A stretch of DNA of 43,117 bases from Dimorphilus gyrociliatus (GCA_904063045.1 CAJFCJ010000167.1:10854-53970), one strand, 5' to 3'. Shown: positions 9,370 to 21,205, counted from the first letter of the stretch. Notes: generated by a model not told the origin, from the letters alone. Numbers and translations are program-made.

Positions 9370-10358
9370 GGTAAAAGGGATTTTTGGGGTACAACTATAT
9401 TTGCTTCTTAAATAAAAATAAAGATATTTTTAGATTTAAAACGTTTTTTTATTAATTTTCATCCGAGCCAAAATTTTCAAAAAAGGATTTTCCGTTTTTA
9501 GAAATAAATAGTCTTCGATATATGATTTTATATTTGGTTTTATGTTACTCCCTCTTGTTTTTAAATAGTATTTGAGCCATTTCCATTGATTTTCTATGTT
9601 CTGAGTATGCTTTTTTCTGTTTCAGGGGCTATAAATACATCTTTGTGTTTAATAGAAAAATGACCATATTCAAGTAACTTCACTCCATTATAGCCTTTCT
9701 ACTCGTCAGTTATAATAACTGAATATTCTTCTACATTCTTTACTATTATTTTAGATAGTGTTTCTTCATCTCTTTTTGTGACAAACTCAAAGAAACACTC
9801 TTTTGTAGCTCTACAGAAACCACCTACTACCCATATCTGCTCTATTAGTCTTCCTTTGTTATTTTTCCTTTTACTGACGGCACTCTCATCAATTTCAATA
9901 ATTCTACCGCCGCCCCTATTTTTTTTTCTGAAAAGTCATCATATCGTCTACGAATAATTTTTAAAATACTATTATATAATGTTTTGGTGATGTTATATTC
10001 ATTATAAATTTGGATTGGTGGTGTTTTAATGCTCCATTCATATATTATAAAAATGATGTTTTTTAACGACGATTTAATATTGTCGAAATAAAACATTTTA
10101 CGTATCGAAACTTTTATATTATTACATTTTCTCGTCTTACAAAGCCAAATGAACCATCTATGTTATGATGTGGTACCAAAACCATCGCCTTTTTACAGCT
10201 TTTACACAAAAATTTTTTCTTCAATAAACCCAAATCCATCATCCATGATAAAAATCTGCTCGGATCAAATGAAATAGTAAATAATTCCAATCTCGAAAAT
10301 ACCATTGGGGGTAAATATTAAGCAAATATAGCTGTACCCCCAAAAATCCTTTTTACCC
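9370..10358 (-). mobile_element. Merlin (IS1016/ISXO2-like) DNA transposon, decayed
   Basis: Inverted ends match: GGTAAAAGGGATTTTTGGGG then TACAACTATATTTGCTT on the left (9370-9407), and its complement on the right (about 10330-10358) with a few differences. CAAGAAA is directly repeated at both flanks, consistent with a partly decayed 8-9-bp Merlin duplication. The enclosed transposase is on the minus strand and broken. Confidence 0.75.
9450..10305 (-). pseudogene. Merlin transposase pseudogene
   Basis: Reading from 10305 the N-terminal region shows the Merlin zinc-binding layout (LGLLKKKFLCKSCKKAMVLV, then DGSFGF), although a later Cys pair is lost. After a frameshift near 10110, the second frame (10096 downward) has the typical SIRK-type stretch and HTH. 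A further shift near 9920 enters GGRIIEIDES, RKNNKGRLIEQIWVVGG and VIITDE, containing the first two catalytic Asp residues. A stop follows and the region of the catalytic Glu is badly eroded. CCCCC precedes the ATG by 2 nt and lies just inside the inverted repeat. Confidence 0.75.
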
Positions 10359-10490
10359 AAGAAATTTATATTAAATTAATTAAATAGTTTTTTTTAATTG
10401 TTTTAATCCTTATTTAAAATTTTAGAAGTGTAAATAAAAATTTGCACCAAATTAGTATAAATGGTCTTTTTTCCTATTAGCTGGTTAAGA

Positions 10491-11476
10491 ATTATCGTTA
10501 ATGGTATAAATTTCGAGAACTTTCAAAAATTAAAAAACCTATATAAAACTTTAATTAGTTTTTTTATAGAATAAAATCTCAAGGTTTATTATTAAATGAA
10601 GACTTAAAGATGTATTTACCTAAAAAAAACTTGATTGACGATTTATACTCGTATAATTTCTGTAAAGTCGCTCTAAACCTTTGAAAAAATAAAGATAAGA
10701 TTGATTAATTTTATTTTTTCTGTAATATCTGCAAGAAGAAAAAAGGCTACAAAGTCACAATTAGACACTCAAAAATAAAAAACTCTTTAATTGAGTTCTT
10801 TAGGATGTTGATTGCTTAATTAAGGTAAATAAAGTCTAGGAAACAAAAGAACTTCTCTGAAATTTCGAAAAAAACTATTATAAAACACCAATTTTTCATA
10901 AGAAACGAAATAAAAAGATATAAATAGTAGTTTTTAAGATGCTTAAAAAGTTTAAAGAAGTGGAATTTGATAAAACGTTAATCATCATAAAATTTTAATA
11001 TAGAAAGACTTATAAACAAATATGGCCATGGGTAACTATTAATCGCGATACACGCTCATTTTATTTTGATACCGTGGAAAACAGGAGACTACCTGTATTA
11101 AGATAGTTTATTAGAAACACAGTTCAGGATAACAGAGTTGTATTAAGTGCTGGAGTGGTCATCAAAGAAGTACTTCTTTGGAGGAAACGACATATAACAC
11201 CATGAGAGCGTTAGCCACAAAAACAACTTTTTAGGCCCGTAATCTGGTGCTCAGCTCAAATTATATAAAAGTTATGGTTTGGATTGAAGAAAATTCTAAG
11301 ATTAAGGTGTTTAAGCTTTAATAGTTCTTTAAAATTATACCTATTTGAGTTCTGTTTCAGATGTAAAAACAAAGAAATAGCAATATTGGAAATATTCAAA
11401 TAAACATTACCAGCGATTAAAAGGGCGAGGGGGGGAATTTTTAAGGGCTCTCGAAATTTACACCATTACCGACAAT
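10491..11476 (+). mobile_element. Old Merlin-like element relic
   Basis: Two 41-bp inverted ends remain, 10491-10531 and 11436-11476 (core TAATGGTATAAATTTCGAGA on the left, TAATGGTGTAAATTTCGAGA read inverted on the right). Between them, about 10968-11115 on the plus strand can be read, with stops, as VEFDKTLIII then RKTYKQIWPWVTINRDTRSF. This matches the catalytic-Asp and following beta-hairpin block of Merlin transposases (compare EIDES and EQIWVVGG in the neighbouring copy). No intact frame survives. Confidence 0.5.
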
Positions 11477-11751
11477 ACATATTAAAAATAGCTTAGAAAC
11501 AGGATTTATAAATAAAGTCTAGGCAAAAGAGCTGAGGTGAAAGTAACACTAAATGGATAGTATTTAAGCTTTAATATTAATTAAAATTATCGCATTTAAA
11601 TTGAATATACTTTTTAAAAGAATAAATAGCTTAGTTTAGTCTGCTATTTTTCACCTTAAAAAAAGTTTTGAGTTATATATTATTTTAAATTTTTTAAGCT
11701 TAGTTTTATGATTAAAAGGTTTATGCTATTAAAAATAAATTTAATTAAACG

Positions 11752-13584
11752 CTACAAAATCCAAGAGCTCTTCCTTCTGAGTTCTAAACGTGTTCTTTTG
11801 GTCTTTTTTATATAAGAAATTCGTTTCATAATACTTTCATTCATAGAACCAGAAAAGTAAAATTTTACATGTTCTAAATATTTCATATCTAATACAGTGT
11901 TAATATAATCTTCATGTAAATTATGACTATTGTTTAGAGTCATTTTCTTCATATAACGTAGAAATTGAAGTTTTGTAATAACATCAACATTGATTTTAGA
12001 GAAATCACAATATAATTCATTCAACGACCTCATTTTAGATATCGTTAAGAAATCGTCCTCATTTATACCAAATAAATATTCCAAGGATATCTTATTAATG
12101 TTTTTTAGGGATTTTAATTGTGCGATGAGGCCTTCTTCCAATCGACAGTTATCTAAATTTAAAATTCTAAGCCTTTTCATTTTATTTATATTAGAAAAAT
12201 CGTCGATATTCAAGGTTTTTATATCATTTAGGCTAATCTCTTTTATATTTTCTATACTTTTTAAGCTTCCAATGTAGTTCATGGGTAAAACACATCCTGA
12301 TAAATCTAGAACTTCTAAGTTTTCCATATTAGAAATTGTAGAATAATCAGCTAAGTTTAAATTGGCATTTCTTCTTAATTCTATTCTTTTAAACTTGTTT
12401 ATTTTTTCTAACTGAGAAATATGACCTTCATTTTCTGTATAGTTATTTAAGTATAACCTTTCTATATTATCCATACTAGATAATATTCTTAGGTCTTCAG
12501 TGTTTAAATTCGGATTGGAGCTTAAATTAAGTATTTTTATCTTAGTTAACGTTCCAATCACTTCAAGTGTTTCAGTATTCAAGCCACAACCTTCTAAATT
12601 CAAATCTTCTAAATTTGTCATTTTAGCAATTATCCTAGCATCTAAAATAGCTAAATTTATACTAAAAGACAAATCCAATTTTATAATTTTGTTTTGTGAC
12701 GTTAAGAGTGAAAAGATGCCGGGTTTTAAATTACAGTGACTTAGATTTAAACTTTGGAGGTTACTCATGCCAGATATCGCATTGAAGGTGCCCATATCTA
12801 GTCTACTATTTCGAGTTAAGTTTAATACTTCAATTCCAGTCAATCCTTTTAGTTTTTCTATTAACGAATTGCCTAAAAAACAACCATTGAGATCTAAAAT
12901 TTTTAAAGTTTTTAACCTTGACAAGCTTAGAATATCAAAAAGATTTAAACAACCATTATGTGCTAAATTTAGCACTCTAATAAATTTTAACATCCCAAGT
13001 TTCTCAAGTAAATCAGGGCTAAGATAGCACCAACTTAGATTTAATTCCCGTAGGCTATTGAACTTTGCTATTTCTACAAAGTGTTCAGCTGTAAAGTAAG
13101 TATTTCTTGATAAATCTACAAAGTATAGACTATGCATCTTTGTTAGTTCACTAATCATTTTAACACTTAATTTGCATCCACTCATGCTTATTTTAACAAT
13201 TCTTTCATTAGTAGAAATGCATCTAAAATCTTCTTTATTCAGAGTTTTATTATCATCTAATATGAGTACTTCTAGTTTTTTTGAAAGTGTTATGTTATCA
13301 AAAAAATTACGAATATTGTTTAGATTTTGTACTTCTAAGTGCTCTAAATACTCAAGTTCAAATATATCATGTACATATTTTCTCTTAAACTTTTTTTTAA
13401 GAGTCTTTTTAATAGATTCGAATTCATTTAAAAATCTTTGTACTCCTCTATTTCTTACCTTATTGAAGCTTGAGATGTAATCTGGTCTTTTTGGATCATG
13501 ATTACTTGCTAAAATTAAATTATAATGAAAAATAATACAAAATAAGAGCCAAAGTTGCGAATTAACCATCTTTATATAAAACAT
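11752..13584 (-). CDS. Secreted leucine-rich-repeat protein A
   Basis: 610 residues: a signal peptide (about 1-27, LWLLFCIIFHYNLILAS) then around twenty LRRs to about residue 580 and a basic tail. Repeats come as pairs of about 49 residues, one half carrying L-x-L-S-x-C-x-L, the other L-x-L-S-x-N-x-x-L-N-x-x-D-F-x-x-I-S-x-M. No transmembrane or catalytic domain follows, so it is probably a secreted binding protein. Large families of secreted LRR proteins are known in microsporidia and are suspected to act at the host interface. CCC abuts the ATG. A second protein of the same design lies at 21.2 kb in the opposite orientation. A second ATG at codon 6 is possible. Confidence 0.85.
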   Translation of the reverse strand: MFYIKMVNSQLWLLFCIIFHYNLILASNHDPKRPDYISSFNKVRNRGVQRFLNEFESIKKTLKKKFKRKYVHDIFELEYLEHLEVQNLNNIRNFFDNITLSKKLEVLILDDNKTLNKEDFRCISTNERIVKISMSGCKLSVKMISELTKMHSLYFVDLSRNTYFTAEHFVEIAKFNSLRELNLSWCYLSPDLLEKLGMLKFIRVLNLAHNGCLNLFDILSLSRLKTLKILDLNGCFLGNSLIEKLKGLTGIEVLNLTRNSRLDMGTFNAISGMSNLQSLNLSHCNLKPGIFSLLTSQNKIIKLDLSFSINLAILDARIIAKMTNLEDLNLEGCGLNTETLEVIGTLTKIKILNLSSNPNLNTEDLRILSSMDNIERLYLNNYTENEGHISQLEKINKFKRIELRRNANLNLADYSTISNMENLEVLDLSGCVLPMNYIGSLKSIENIKEISLNDIKTLNIDDFSNINKMKRLRILNLDNCRLEEGLIAQLKSLKNINKISLEYLFGINEDDFLTISKMRSLNELYCDFSKINVDVITKLQFLRYMKKMTLNNSHNLHEDYINTVLDMKYLEHVKFYFSGSMNESIMKRISYIKKTKRTRLELRRKSSWIL

Positions 13585-13587
13585 GGG
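13585..13587 (-). promoter_or_regulatory. CCC motif adjoining LRR protein A start
   Basis: On the coding strand CCC touches the ATG directly, supporting codon 1 at 13584. Confidence 0.55.
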
Positions 13588-13839
13588 TCTAATATTTCGT
13601 ATATATTTATTTTATACTCTTTTTGGTAATCACGTGTTTTATTGATGAATTATTCTATTAGGAATTTGAAAAAAATAGATATTTAAAAAATTTATAAAGA
13701 TGGAGAATCTACCCAAAAAATATAAAATTTCCTATTTTATATAAATCTAAAAAAATTCAAATTATATATTTTTATTTAATTTAATTCACTTTTAATAAAC
13801 TTAGTTTTTTCTTTAAAGAATACTTTTTTATGTTTTTTT

Positions 13840-14810
13840 GGCTAATGTACCAATCTACACTACCCTTCAGAGTATACTGAAAAAAAAATTTTACCCCTTA
13901 AAATCATGAGAAATTTTCATGACAACAATTCTATTATTAATTTTATTTTAGTATATTTGAAGCAAAAAGAACCAATATTTTGTATAAAATGTAATGGAAT
14001 TATGTCTGTTGTCCTAACTTCCATACAAAACATAGTGTTTAAGTGTAAATCTAAGTATTGTAGACTTGAGAAGTCATCTTTTTCTGAAACTATTTTTTAT
14101 AAAACTAATTATGTCCTTTTTATGAAGGTTATATGGCTTTGGTTAAACAATTACAACCAAAAACAAATTATGGAACTAACAAGAATAAATTCGAAAACAT
14201 TACTTAAGTATTTGAAAATATTAGTAATTAAAATTTTATTTGACTAACTTTGAGTCAATTGGTGGTGAAGATATAGAAATTGAAGTAGATGAAAGTAAAT
14301 TTGGTAAGACAAAGTATAACAAGGGGCGTTCTGTTGAGGGAGTGCGGGTAATAGGACTGGTAGAGAGAACAGAAGCAAGAAGAATAATTTTGGTTCCTGT
14401 TGCCAAACGCGACAGTCAAACTATCAACCAAATATTTGAGGCCTATGTTAAAACCGGTAGCATAGTTAATACCGACAAATGGAAAGGATATTCGGATATA
14501 CATCTAAATTGGTCTCATTTAAAAGTAAATCATAGTAAAAATTATAAGGATCCTTTAACAGGATGTCATACTAACACAATTGAAGGAAATTGGAGAGCAA
14601 TAAAACAAGAAGTTCCCAATAAATGTAAGAAAATGACAGAGATAATACCTTATCTTGCCAAGTTTATGTTAAAAAGATGGTATCCTCGAGAATTTTTTGA
14701 AGTTTTTATTAAATTTCTTTTAAGTTTTTTCATTTTTAAAAATAAAAATTAAGGGGTAAAATTTTTTTTTCAGTATGCTCTGAAAGGTAGTGTAGAATGG
14801 TACATTAGCC
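13840..14810 (+). mobile_element. Merlin DNA transposon, nearly intact
   Basis: Inverted ends of about 60 bp match well: GGCTAATGTACCAATCTACA then CTGAAAAAAAAATTTTACCCCTTAA on the left (13840-13900) and its complement on the right (14750-14810). GTTTTTT follows the right end and lies within the left flank, compatible with an 8-9-bp duplication that has changed by one or two bases. The 971-bp length and single transposase fit Merlin. It inserted upstream of LRR gene A. Confidence 0.85.
13906..14752 (+). pseudogene. Merlin transposase with one frame break
   Basis: The first frame (13906-14247) carries zinc-finger Cys pairs (FCIKCNG and KCKSKYC) and a helix-turn-helix (KQIMELTRINSKTLLKYL). The second (from about 14243) carries the full catalytic core: VDESKFGKTKYNKGR, then NTDKWKGY, then HTNTIEGNW, so all DDE residues are present. 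The frames differ by one base at 14235-14245. A single-base insertion would explain it and gives a junction FD/NFESIGGE similar to the neighbouring Merlin copy. A 31-nt GT..CTAAC..AG mini-intron (14224-14254) would also restore frame. CCCC lies 9-12 nt before the ATG, inside the inverted repeat. C-terminal end after about 14720 is hydrophobic. Confidence 0.8.
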
Positions 14811-16704
14811 GTTTTTTATTTATTACTAATTATTTAGGTGGAGTAACATGTCTGTATTATCAACACACATAATTTATTTTGTTCTTCTTCAAGATGATTA
14901 AATATTTCTAGTATTTCAATCTGTACTTACCTTTACAAACGATAAATGATTATTGATATTCAAATGTTCTAGATTGTCATTTATCTATACATTTTCATAT
15001 AAAAATGCTTATTACTATCTAATACTGTATTTTATTAACATAAATTACACTTAAATGGTAAAAATTATCTAGTCTTTTCATAGCGTTTATTTTAAAAGTA
15101 TTTTCTTGGGTGACAGTTGCTATATTTCATCAAAAACTTACCTTCATTCTATTTGATCTCTGTCCAATATTATATTTTACTTTACACTAAAATAAGCTTT
15201 GATGAACATAACGCCTAATTTTATTACTACTTTTAACCTCTAAGTACTCCTTGAGTTTTTCTATTTATTGGTCGTATTCTAATTAATGTTACAGTCGTTT
15301 ATTCTTCTAAAAACAAAAAATCTATAAAATAAAGAAAGCAAAGAAATTATACTACTCCATCTCATTATTATTATAACTGTTGTATACCATTTTGATGTTT
15401 GTATCATCATATTAAATACGGAAATACAATGAAAGTTTCACTTTTTATTATTTATACTCTTTTTCAAAAAACTTTTTATAACTCTGTTGCAGGAATTTAA
15501 TAGATTAATTTTTTTACTAACATGAATTGTTTTATGGTTGATTATACTTTTTGGACAATTACTATTTACTATTTAAATTCTATTTTAGAAGATAGTAATG
15601 ACTAGATAAATGCCTTCAAAATACGAATTTATACAAAAACTCTCATTTCGAGCATTTATATCTAATTTTCTTGTAAATACATATTTTTCTATATTGAATA
15701 CCAAATGATTAATTCTATAGAATATCTAAAAGTATAACTTATGATTTGACTTTATTCCACTTGAATTCTATATACGATTTCCTTATGTTAATTTTCATAT
15801 GAATGGTTTTAAAATAACAGTCTTTATGTGCTGTTCGTAAGATGTATTTTTATTTTCTTAATAGAACTCTGGTATAAAACTTTCTCTTTAGTATTTCAAT
15901 ACAAAATAACTTTCGACCAGTATAGGTCTTGTTCCTAGCTCTACATAGAAAGCTTTTTATTTGTGTAATATTATTAAAACAGGTTGTTTTTTGGTCAATA
16001 AATAACTTATTAGAAGTCTCTTGCTTCAGGGATGGCGATTGAAAAGTTTATAGCCATATAAGAGAAGAAAAAACTAGGATTCTATCACAAGTACAGACAC
16101 CATAGGTGTATATTAGGTGTTTTATTCAAAGGTCGTATATAACACTAAAATATAAAATGGGTTCTTTCTATTAAATTAGAATACAGTATTGTAGAATGTT
16201 GACAAAATATATATATGGTAAGAATTTAGTTTTTATTTTTTTAAAGATCCTTTTAAAATTAGTGCAAAATAACGTTACACTAAAGGTTTTACACAAAAAA
16301 TATTGAAATAATTAAAAAAGGTTAACTTTATGACAATTTAGTAAACAAAGGAAGGTTACAACCACCAAAGCGATATACTACATATTTATTATGGAAATGA
16401 AATTAAGCTTGTATTGGAAAACATTTTTAATTGATGGTTATTAAGAAAACATAGTCAAAAAATTTCTATATTTGGAACCCGTCATTATTTTGAGTATTTA
16501 ATTTTAGAGAAACAATTTAGCTTTATTTTTTATTAAAATATCGAGAATTTTTTGGAAAAACAAACGGTAAGTGCTTTTATATAGATTGCATTTTAACCGA
16601 AATGCAACTCAATAAACATTTTTTGCCCAATCTCTTAAAAAATCAAAATATTGTCTAAATACAGAAATTTTAAAACTATAAAAAGGAAAATTGCAGGATT
16701 TTTT
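14811..16704. other. Long A+T-rich region, no gene seen
   Basis: About 1.9 kb without an open frame worth calling. No inverted-repeat pair or transposase motif was convincing on either strand. It may contain the promoter of the following Q/N-rich gene. Confidence 0.45.
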
Positions 16705-18108
16705 ATGATTCAAGTCTATTTTATATTTTCATTAGGATATAATCATCCGACCACAAGTTCTGACCAGATATCCCAGTCAAGCTCAAATACGATAATAAAC
16801 AGACCAGAAGATAACACAGTATTATTTAACGATCCTCCTATTTTCAGCAGTGATACAAATAATACGCAACATCAAATGGGAGCTACATCCAATAATTTCA
16901 GTATAAGTAGTCAAACTTCACAAAATTATACTGAAAATAATTTGATGCCATTAGAACAGCCTAATATGGGCAATTTAGTAGATACTATGAATCAACAGCC
17001 TCAGAATATGAATCAATTCCAAGCACCCTCTTCATTTTACTCAGTTCCTGGCCCTTCTGGTAGTCAGCATCATAATCCTATAGCTAATTTAACATACCAG
17101 CCCCAATTTATGTTGGACTCTTCATCAAGCAATAGTGGAGCTGCTTATTCTTTAAACACCCAGCCTGTGGTTACTAACGTGAATCCTCATGCTCAAACTG
17201 GGCATTGCTACTACCCACCAATAAATCAACCACTCCTAGGTTATCCAACCGTTGTTTGTTCTAATAATACTGGTACAAATAATCTTTATTCACAACAGTA
17301 TACTAATATGCCACAAGCATATTATAACAATCCCTCTTTACCAAGCTCATCACAAAGTCAATATAATCCAAATACCAATTTACCTATACCATTATCTGCA
17401 CAAAACGATCATTTGAATACAAAAGTGGCCGATCTAAATATAGAACAAATAAAAGAAAAACTAAAAACAATTGCTCAATCACCAAATATGAAATACAAGG
17501 ATGAAGAAATATTAAATCATTACATAATTTCGTTTAAAAAAAGAGAAAAATTACAATTTTTTGATTATAATTCATGGAAATATATTAATAGACCGAAACC
17601 TAATGATACGTTTTTTTTGTTTCCATTAAACCACGAAGTTCCTCTAAACAATATTATGACAGAAAATAGAGTTTTATTCAATATAAATAACTTGATAAGA
17701 CAAAATCATACATATTTAGTATTATCAAATAAATTTTATATGGCGGTTGGTTTTCTCGATAATTTTTTTTCTGAAGAAAAAGCCGCATTGAAAGCACCTT
17801 TTATAAACATTAAGAAACTTATATTAGACTATTTGTATGGAATCGCCACACAATCTCACCATACAGAAGACTTTAATAATTGCGAACTTATCATTACTGA
17901 TAAATTTGCTTATTTATTATCCATAATTAGAAAAGACGATGAAAAAAACGGTAGACTTCATATTATTTGGGGCGAAAGTAAGTTATTAGGAAAAACAATG
18001 GTTATAAAAGAGGAGTTTGGTCACAACGAATTGGAAAATGAGCTTAAACCATTCATGACAAGTCTGTCCCAACGATTTTGTAAGTCTTTTATGCAAAATA
18101 TAATCTGA
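16705..18108 (+). CDS. Q/N/S/P-rich protein with unknown C-terminal domain
   Basis: I start at the first ATG, 16705, giving 467 residues; the frame is open further upstream but without ATG. A short hydrophobic start (MIQVYFIFSLGYN) could be a signal peptide or anchor but is weak. Residues to about 240 are disordered and rich in Gln, Asn, Ser, Pro and Tyr (QQPQNMNQFQ, YYNNPSLPSSSQSQYNP). From about 245 a folded, Cys-poor domain begins (NIEQIKEKLKTIAQ) with PNDTFFLFPLNHEVPLNN and AVGFLDNFFSEEKAAL. The composition is richer in G+C than the flanks. No family recognised. The prion-like N-terminal half could drive assembly or adhesion. Confidence 0.7.
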   Translation: MIQVYFIFSLGYNHPTTSSDQISQSSSNTIINRPEDNTVLFNDPPIFSSDTNNTQHQMGATSNNFSISSQTSQNYTENNLMPLEQPNMGNLVDTMNQQPQNMNQFQAPSSFYSVPGPSGSQHHNPIANLTYQPQFMLDSSSSNSGAAYSLNTQPVVTNVNPHAQTGHCYYPPINQPLLGYPTVVCSNNTGTNNLYSQQYTNMPQAYYNNPSLPSSSQSQYNPNTNLPIPLSAQNDHLNTKVADLNIEQIKEKLKTIAQSPNMKYKDEEILNHYIISFKKREKLQFFDYNSWKYINRPKPNDTFFLFPLNHEVPLNNIMTENRVLFNINNLIRQNHTYLVLSNKFYMAVGFLDNFFSEEKAALKAPFINIKKLILDYLYGIATQSHHTEDFNNCELIITDKFAYLLSIIRKDDEKNGRLHIIWGESKLLGKTMVIKEEFGHNELENELKPFMTSLSQRFCKSFMQNII

Positions 18109-18560
18109 AATTACGAAATTATTCAAGCATGGTAATTTTTAAAATTATTAATTAAAGTATTTAAATTGAAAAACTTTATATCTAAAATATTTTTTCATAT
18201 ATAGTCTGTAAAAAAAAGTGAACAAAAAAAATTCATTATAAAACTTATGACGACAATAATTTTATATTTACATAATATCTTAGAAAAATAAACAATAATC
18301 ATAATACCAACAAGTATGACTTTAAAAAATTTTATGATCAGCTTAAATACATTTTACCTCGAACTTTTTTTGGGGTATAAAAATTTACTGATGTAACCAC
18401 CTTTTTGTTTATATACATACCAAGTTTACAGTTTTGAGGGGAAAGCTAATTTTCTGCACATTTATGATTTTATTGAGCTTAATTATTTAACAACCTACCT
18501 CTTATAGTTTACCCTTTTTTAAAGTTTTTTATCTATTTTCATTTTAATAATTAAGGAAAG
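18109..18560. other. A+T-rich intergenic region
   Basis: Nothing recognisable beyond homopolymer runs downstream of the Q/N-rich gene. Confidence 0.45.
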
Positions 18561-18782
18561 ATGTTATATTGGATTACAGTCAAAATATGCCGCCGCCATG
18601 GTTCTAAAACGACAGGGGGTTATGAAATATTCTTTTATAAGCTTACTTATATGCTTTGGTCGTTGTTTTTGAGAAACACATATTCTTTTAGACCTATTTT
18701 TTATACAGAAACAAATAAAGACCTAGACAACATCTTTAGCAGTTTTGTTTATATTTTTAGAACCAAGTTTTTTACTTTTTAA
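18561..18782 (+). pseudogene. Possible Merlin N-terminal fragment
   Basis: A 73-codon frame reads ICRRHGSKTTGGYEIFFYKL followed by a hydrophobic helix TYMLWSLFL. This resembles the stretch after the zinc finger in Merlin transposases, where a Cys-Arg-x-His block precedes a Phe-Phe turn. No catalytic core or terminal repeats were found nearby. It may be chance. Confidence 0.25.
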
Positions 18783-19719
18783 TATTTATTTGCTTGAACT
18801 TTCACCATTGTTTCACAGTTTAAGTTTTTATTCATCAGAAAACATTATCCTTGTATTCTGCTTTCTCGCATTTTTACTCAGCTTATGCTTGCATCATACC
18901 AGGAAGCTATAAGGCTAATTTTTTATGAGACTTCATGCGAGCTCTCTAATCTCTAAAACTTTTGAGTATTTTGAGAGAGTTTGTAATGTTATCATATTAT
19001 AATCCTGTTTTATTTTGTCTGCCCTTTTTCTTGTTGATACGAAGTCAGCTTTACTGTTCTGCCTTAAAAGATAAATGGTAGATGATTAAAACGCCTTATA
19101 TTGTTCTCTAAGCATTTAAGTATATCGTATTATATTAATTTTTAACAATTTTATGGGTTGTTTAGGGATATACTCCTGTTTTTCCTTAGATTTTCTTAAG
19201 ATCACTTTATATCTACTAACATTATATTCCTTTTATTTTCATCATCGATGTTTTAGTCTTGACGAAAATATTTAGATTAAATTTATACCTTGTTATAGGG
19301 AAGTCTATAATTTACGATATTGTTAATTTTTTTTACAGTTTTGAAATTATTTTTGCAATAAAATTTTTTATATGAGATTCATAAGTTCTTTGAATAGCAA
19401 ATTTGTATTTATTATGGTTAGTATCTATTTTTTTAAGATTTAATATTAATAAAATATTATTTTATCACGAGTTTTTAATGAATTTTCCTTTTACTTTTTT
19501 TTACAGACTCAATTAGCTTTTTGACAAGAGAAATAACACAGTTATTTTAAAATAAACCTTTTTAAAAGGTATATTTTATAAAATTAAATATAAATTTTTA
19601 TGTATGATAATTTCTTGTAACACAGTTTAACTATCTAAATGAGTAATTAAATTGATTAAGTTTAAAATTAATTTAAATATTGAAAATTAATACATAAGTC
19701 AAATCATAGAATATCTTAA

Positions 19720-19923
19720 TAGGTGTTTTTGAGGGCTAAATCTATTCCAATGATCTTTCTATATTTTAATCATAAATTCAGTTTTCTTTGGGTACAGCAT
19801 CGACTCGCCATAAATCAAATTGATTCGTTAAAAATTCATAAAAAAAAGAATCTGTTTTTTAGCTTATTATGTGAGGTGTCATTTTCAATATCGATCGAAA
19901 AAAAATGCAATAGTCGTATATAA
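19720..19923 (+). pseudogene. Possible Tc1 catalytic-region remnant
   Basis: A frame reads LYFNHKFSFLWVQHRLAINQ followed by ID. Position by position it resembles the Tc1 block around WPAQSPDLNPIE (Trp, Ile/Leu, Asn, Ile and an acidic residue align). The first catalytic blocks are not seen. A weak trace only. Confidence 0.25.
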
Positions 19924-21200
19924 CGAATATATTTTTAAACTTTCAAGTATTAATAATAACAAGAAATATTGAACTACTAAGCTAGGCTATCAGAAGATTA
20001 TAATAACATATTTATGGTTTCAATTGATCTTAATCATTAAACGTGATATTATAAAAAGGCAGAAGTTCATCTATTGTACAACAAATAAAGAAAAAGGTCT
20101 AAAATCTGATGAGAGGACTTCGATATAGTAATGAGAGCTATGTAAAACTTGGAACCTGGTTTGATACCATCGATTCAAATAGAGCGTTCATCGAAAAATT
20201 ACATTAACCGAATAAAAAATAGCAAGTTTATTGGTTTAAAACGGGCATATCTGGCTTTCCTAATAATTTTCATTGTAATTTTCGCTAGATAGATCTTTAA
20301 TATTATTTAGAAATATGTCAATCTAACAGATTTGTAGCTTTCCAAACAGAACTTCAACAGGGTATATCGGAAAGATAAAAGTGAGCACAAAAACAACTTA
20401 CCACTATGAGAATTAGTCTTCTGTATATAGAATTGTTCTAATTTTAATTTGATGTAACTTTTTTGAAAAAGATTAGAAAAATTTCTTGTGTTGAAACTAT
20501 TTGACCTATTTAAATATTAGATTATATTTTATAGTATATATATAATAAAACGTTGTTTTTAACAAAATTGCCAGTTTAATTTATTGTAAAAATTAATATA
20601 AAACTTTATATTCTACATTTAATGTTAAACAATAACTTTTAATGTTCAATTTTTAAATTTATTTTAGTGACTTTATACATTTACATTAGAATAGATAATT
20701 ATACTAGTTTTAAAAAAACCTATTTTTCAGTTAATTATATTTAAAACTTGTTGATAATTCATCTTTTTATCTATAAAGGTGAATTATTTCAATTGATGTA
20801 AATAAATGAATTTAATACAACATAAAATGTATCTTTATTTGTGATTTATAAGTTTAACTTTAATTATTTAACGTGATTTTAGGTTTTCATTTCATTATAA
20901 TTTATTTTTGTAGAGTTTTTTATAAGTAATCTGTTTTTCTATAAAAATAATCAAAATCTAAATGATGACGTACTGATCAGAATATACTTTTGATACTATT
21001 TTATACCAAAATAATAAACTTATATTGTTATTTATTATAATAAAAGAAACTTATTAATTTGATTTATTTTCCAATGTTTAATAAAATCTTTAGTGTTGTT
21101 TTATTACTTTTAATCAGTATTTCTATCAAAAAATATGCTAAACTTTTTGTTAAATTTAAAAAGGAGTTCAAATATAAATTTAATTAATTTTAAATCACAT
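19924..21200. other. A+T-rich region upstream of LRR gene B
   Basis: No open frame or repeat that I can interpret. The interval 20100-20450 is less A+T-rich and may be an old transposon, but I could not align it to any copy in the window. Confidence 0.4.
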
Positions 21201-21203
21201 CCC
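21201..21203 (+). promoter_or_regulatory. CCC motif of LRR protein B
   Basis: ATCCCTTATG: CCC lies 3-5 nt before the ATG. The same ATCCCTTATG string precedes the Tc1 transposase at 41889. Confidence 0.6.
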
Positions 21204-21205
21204 TT

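Noticed and set aside
12500-13480. Plus-strand frames within LRR gene A and minus-strand frames within LRR gene B
   Set aside because: Antisense shadows of repetitive LRR coding sequence; the LRR frames have signal peptides and conserved motifs.
15900-16210. Possible Tc1 C-terminal fragment on the minus strand
   Set aside because: Only a short LCRAR-like match to the copy at 35.5 kb with no catalytic motif nearby; not better than chance.
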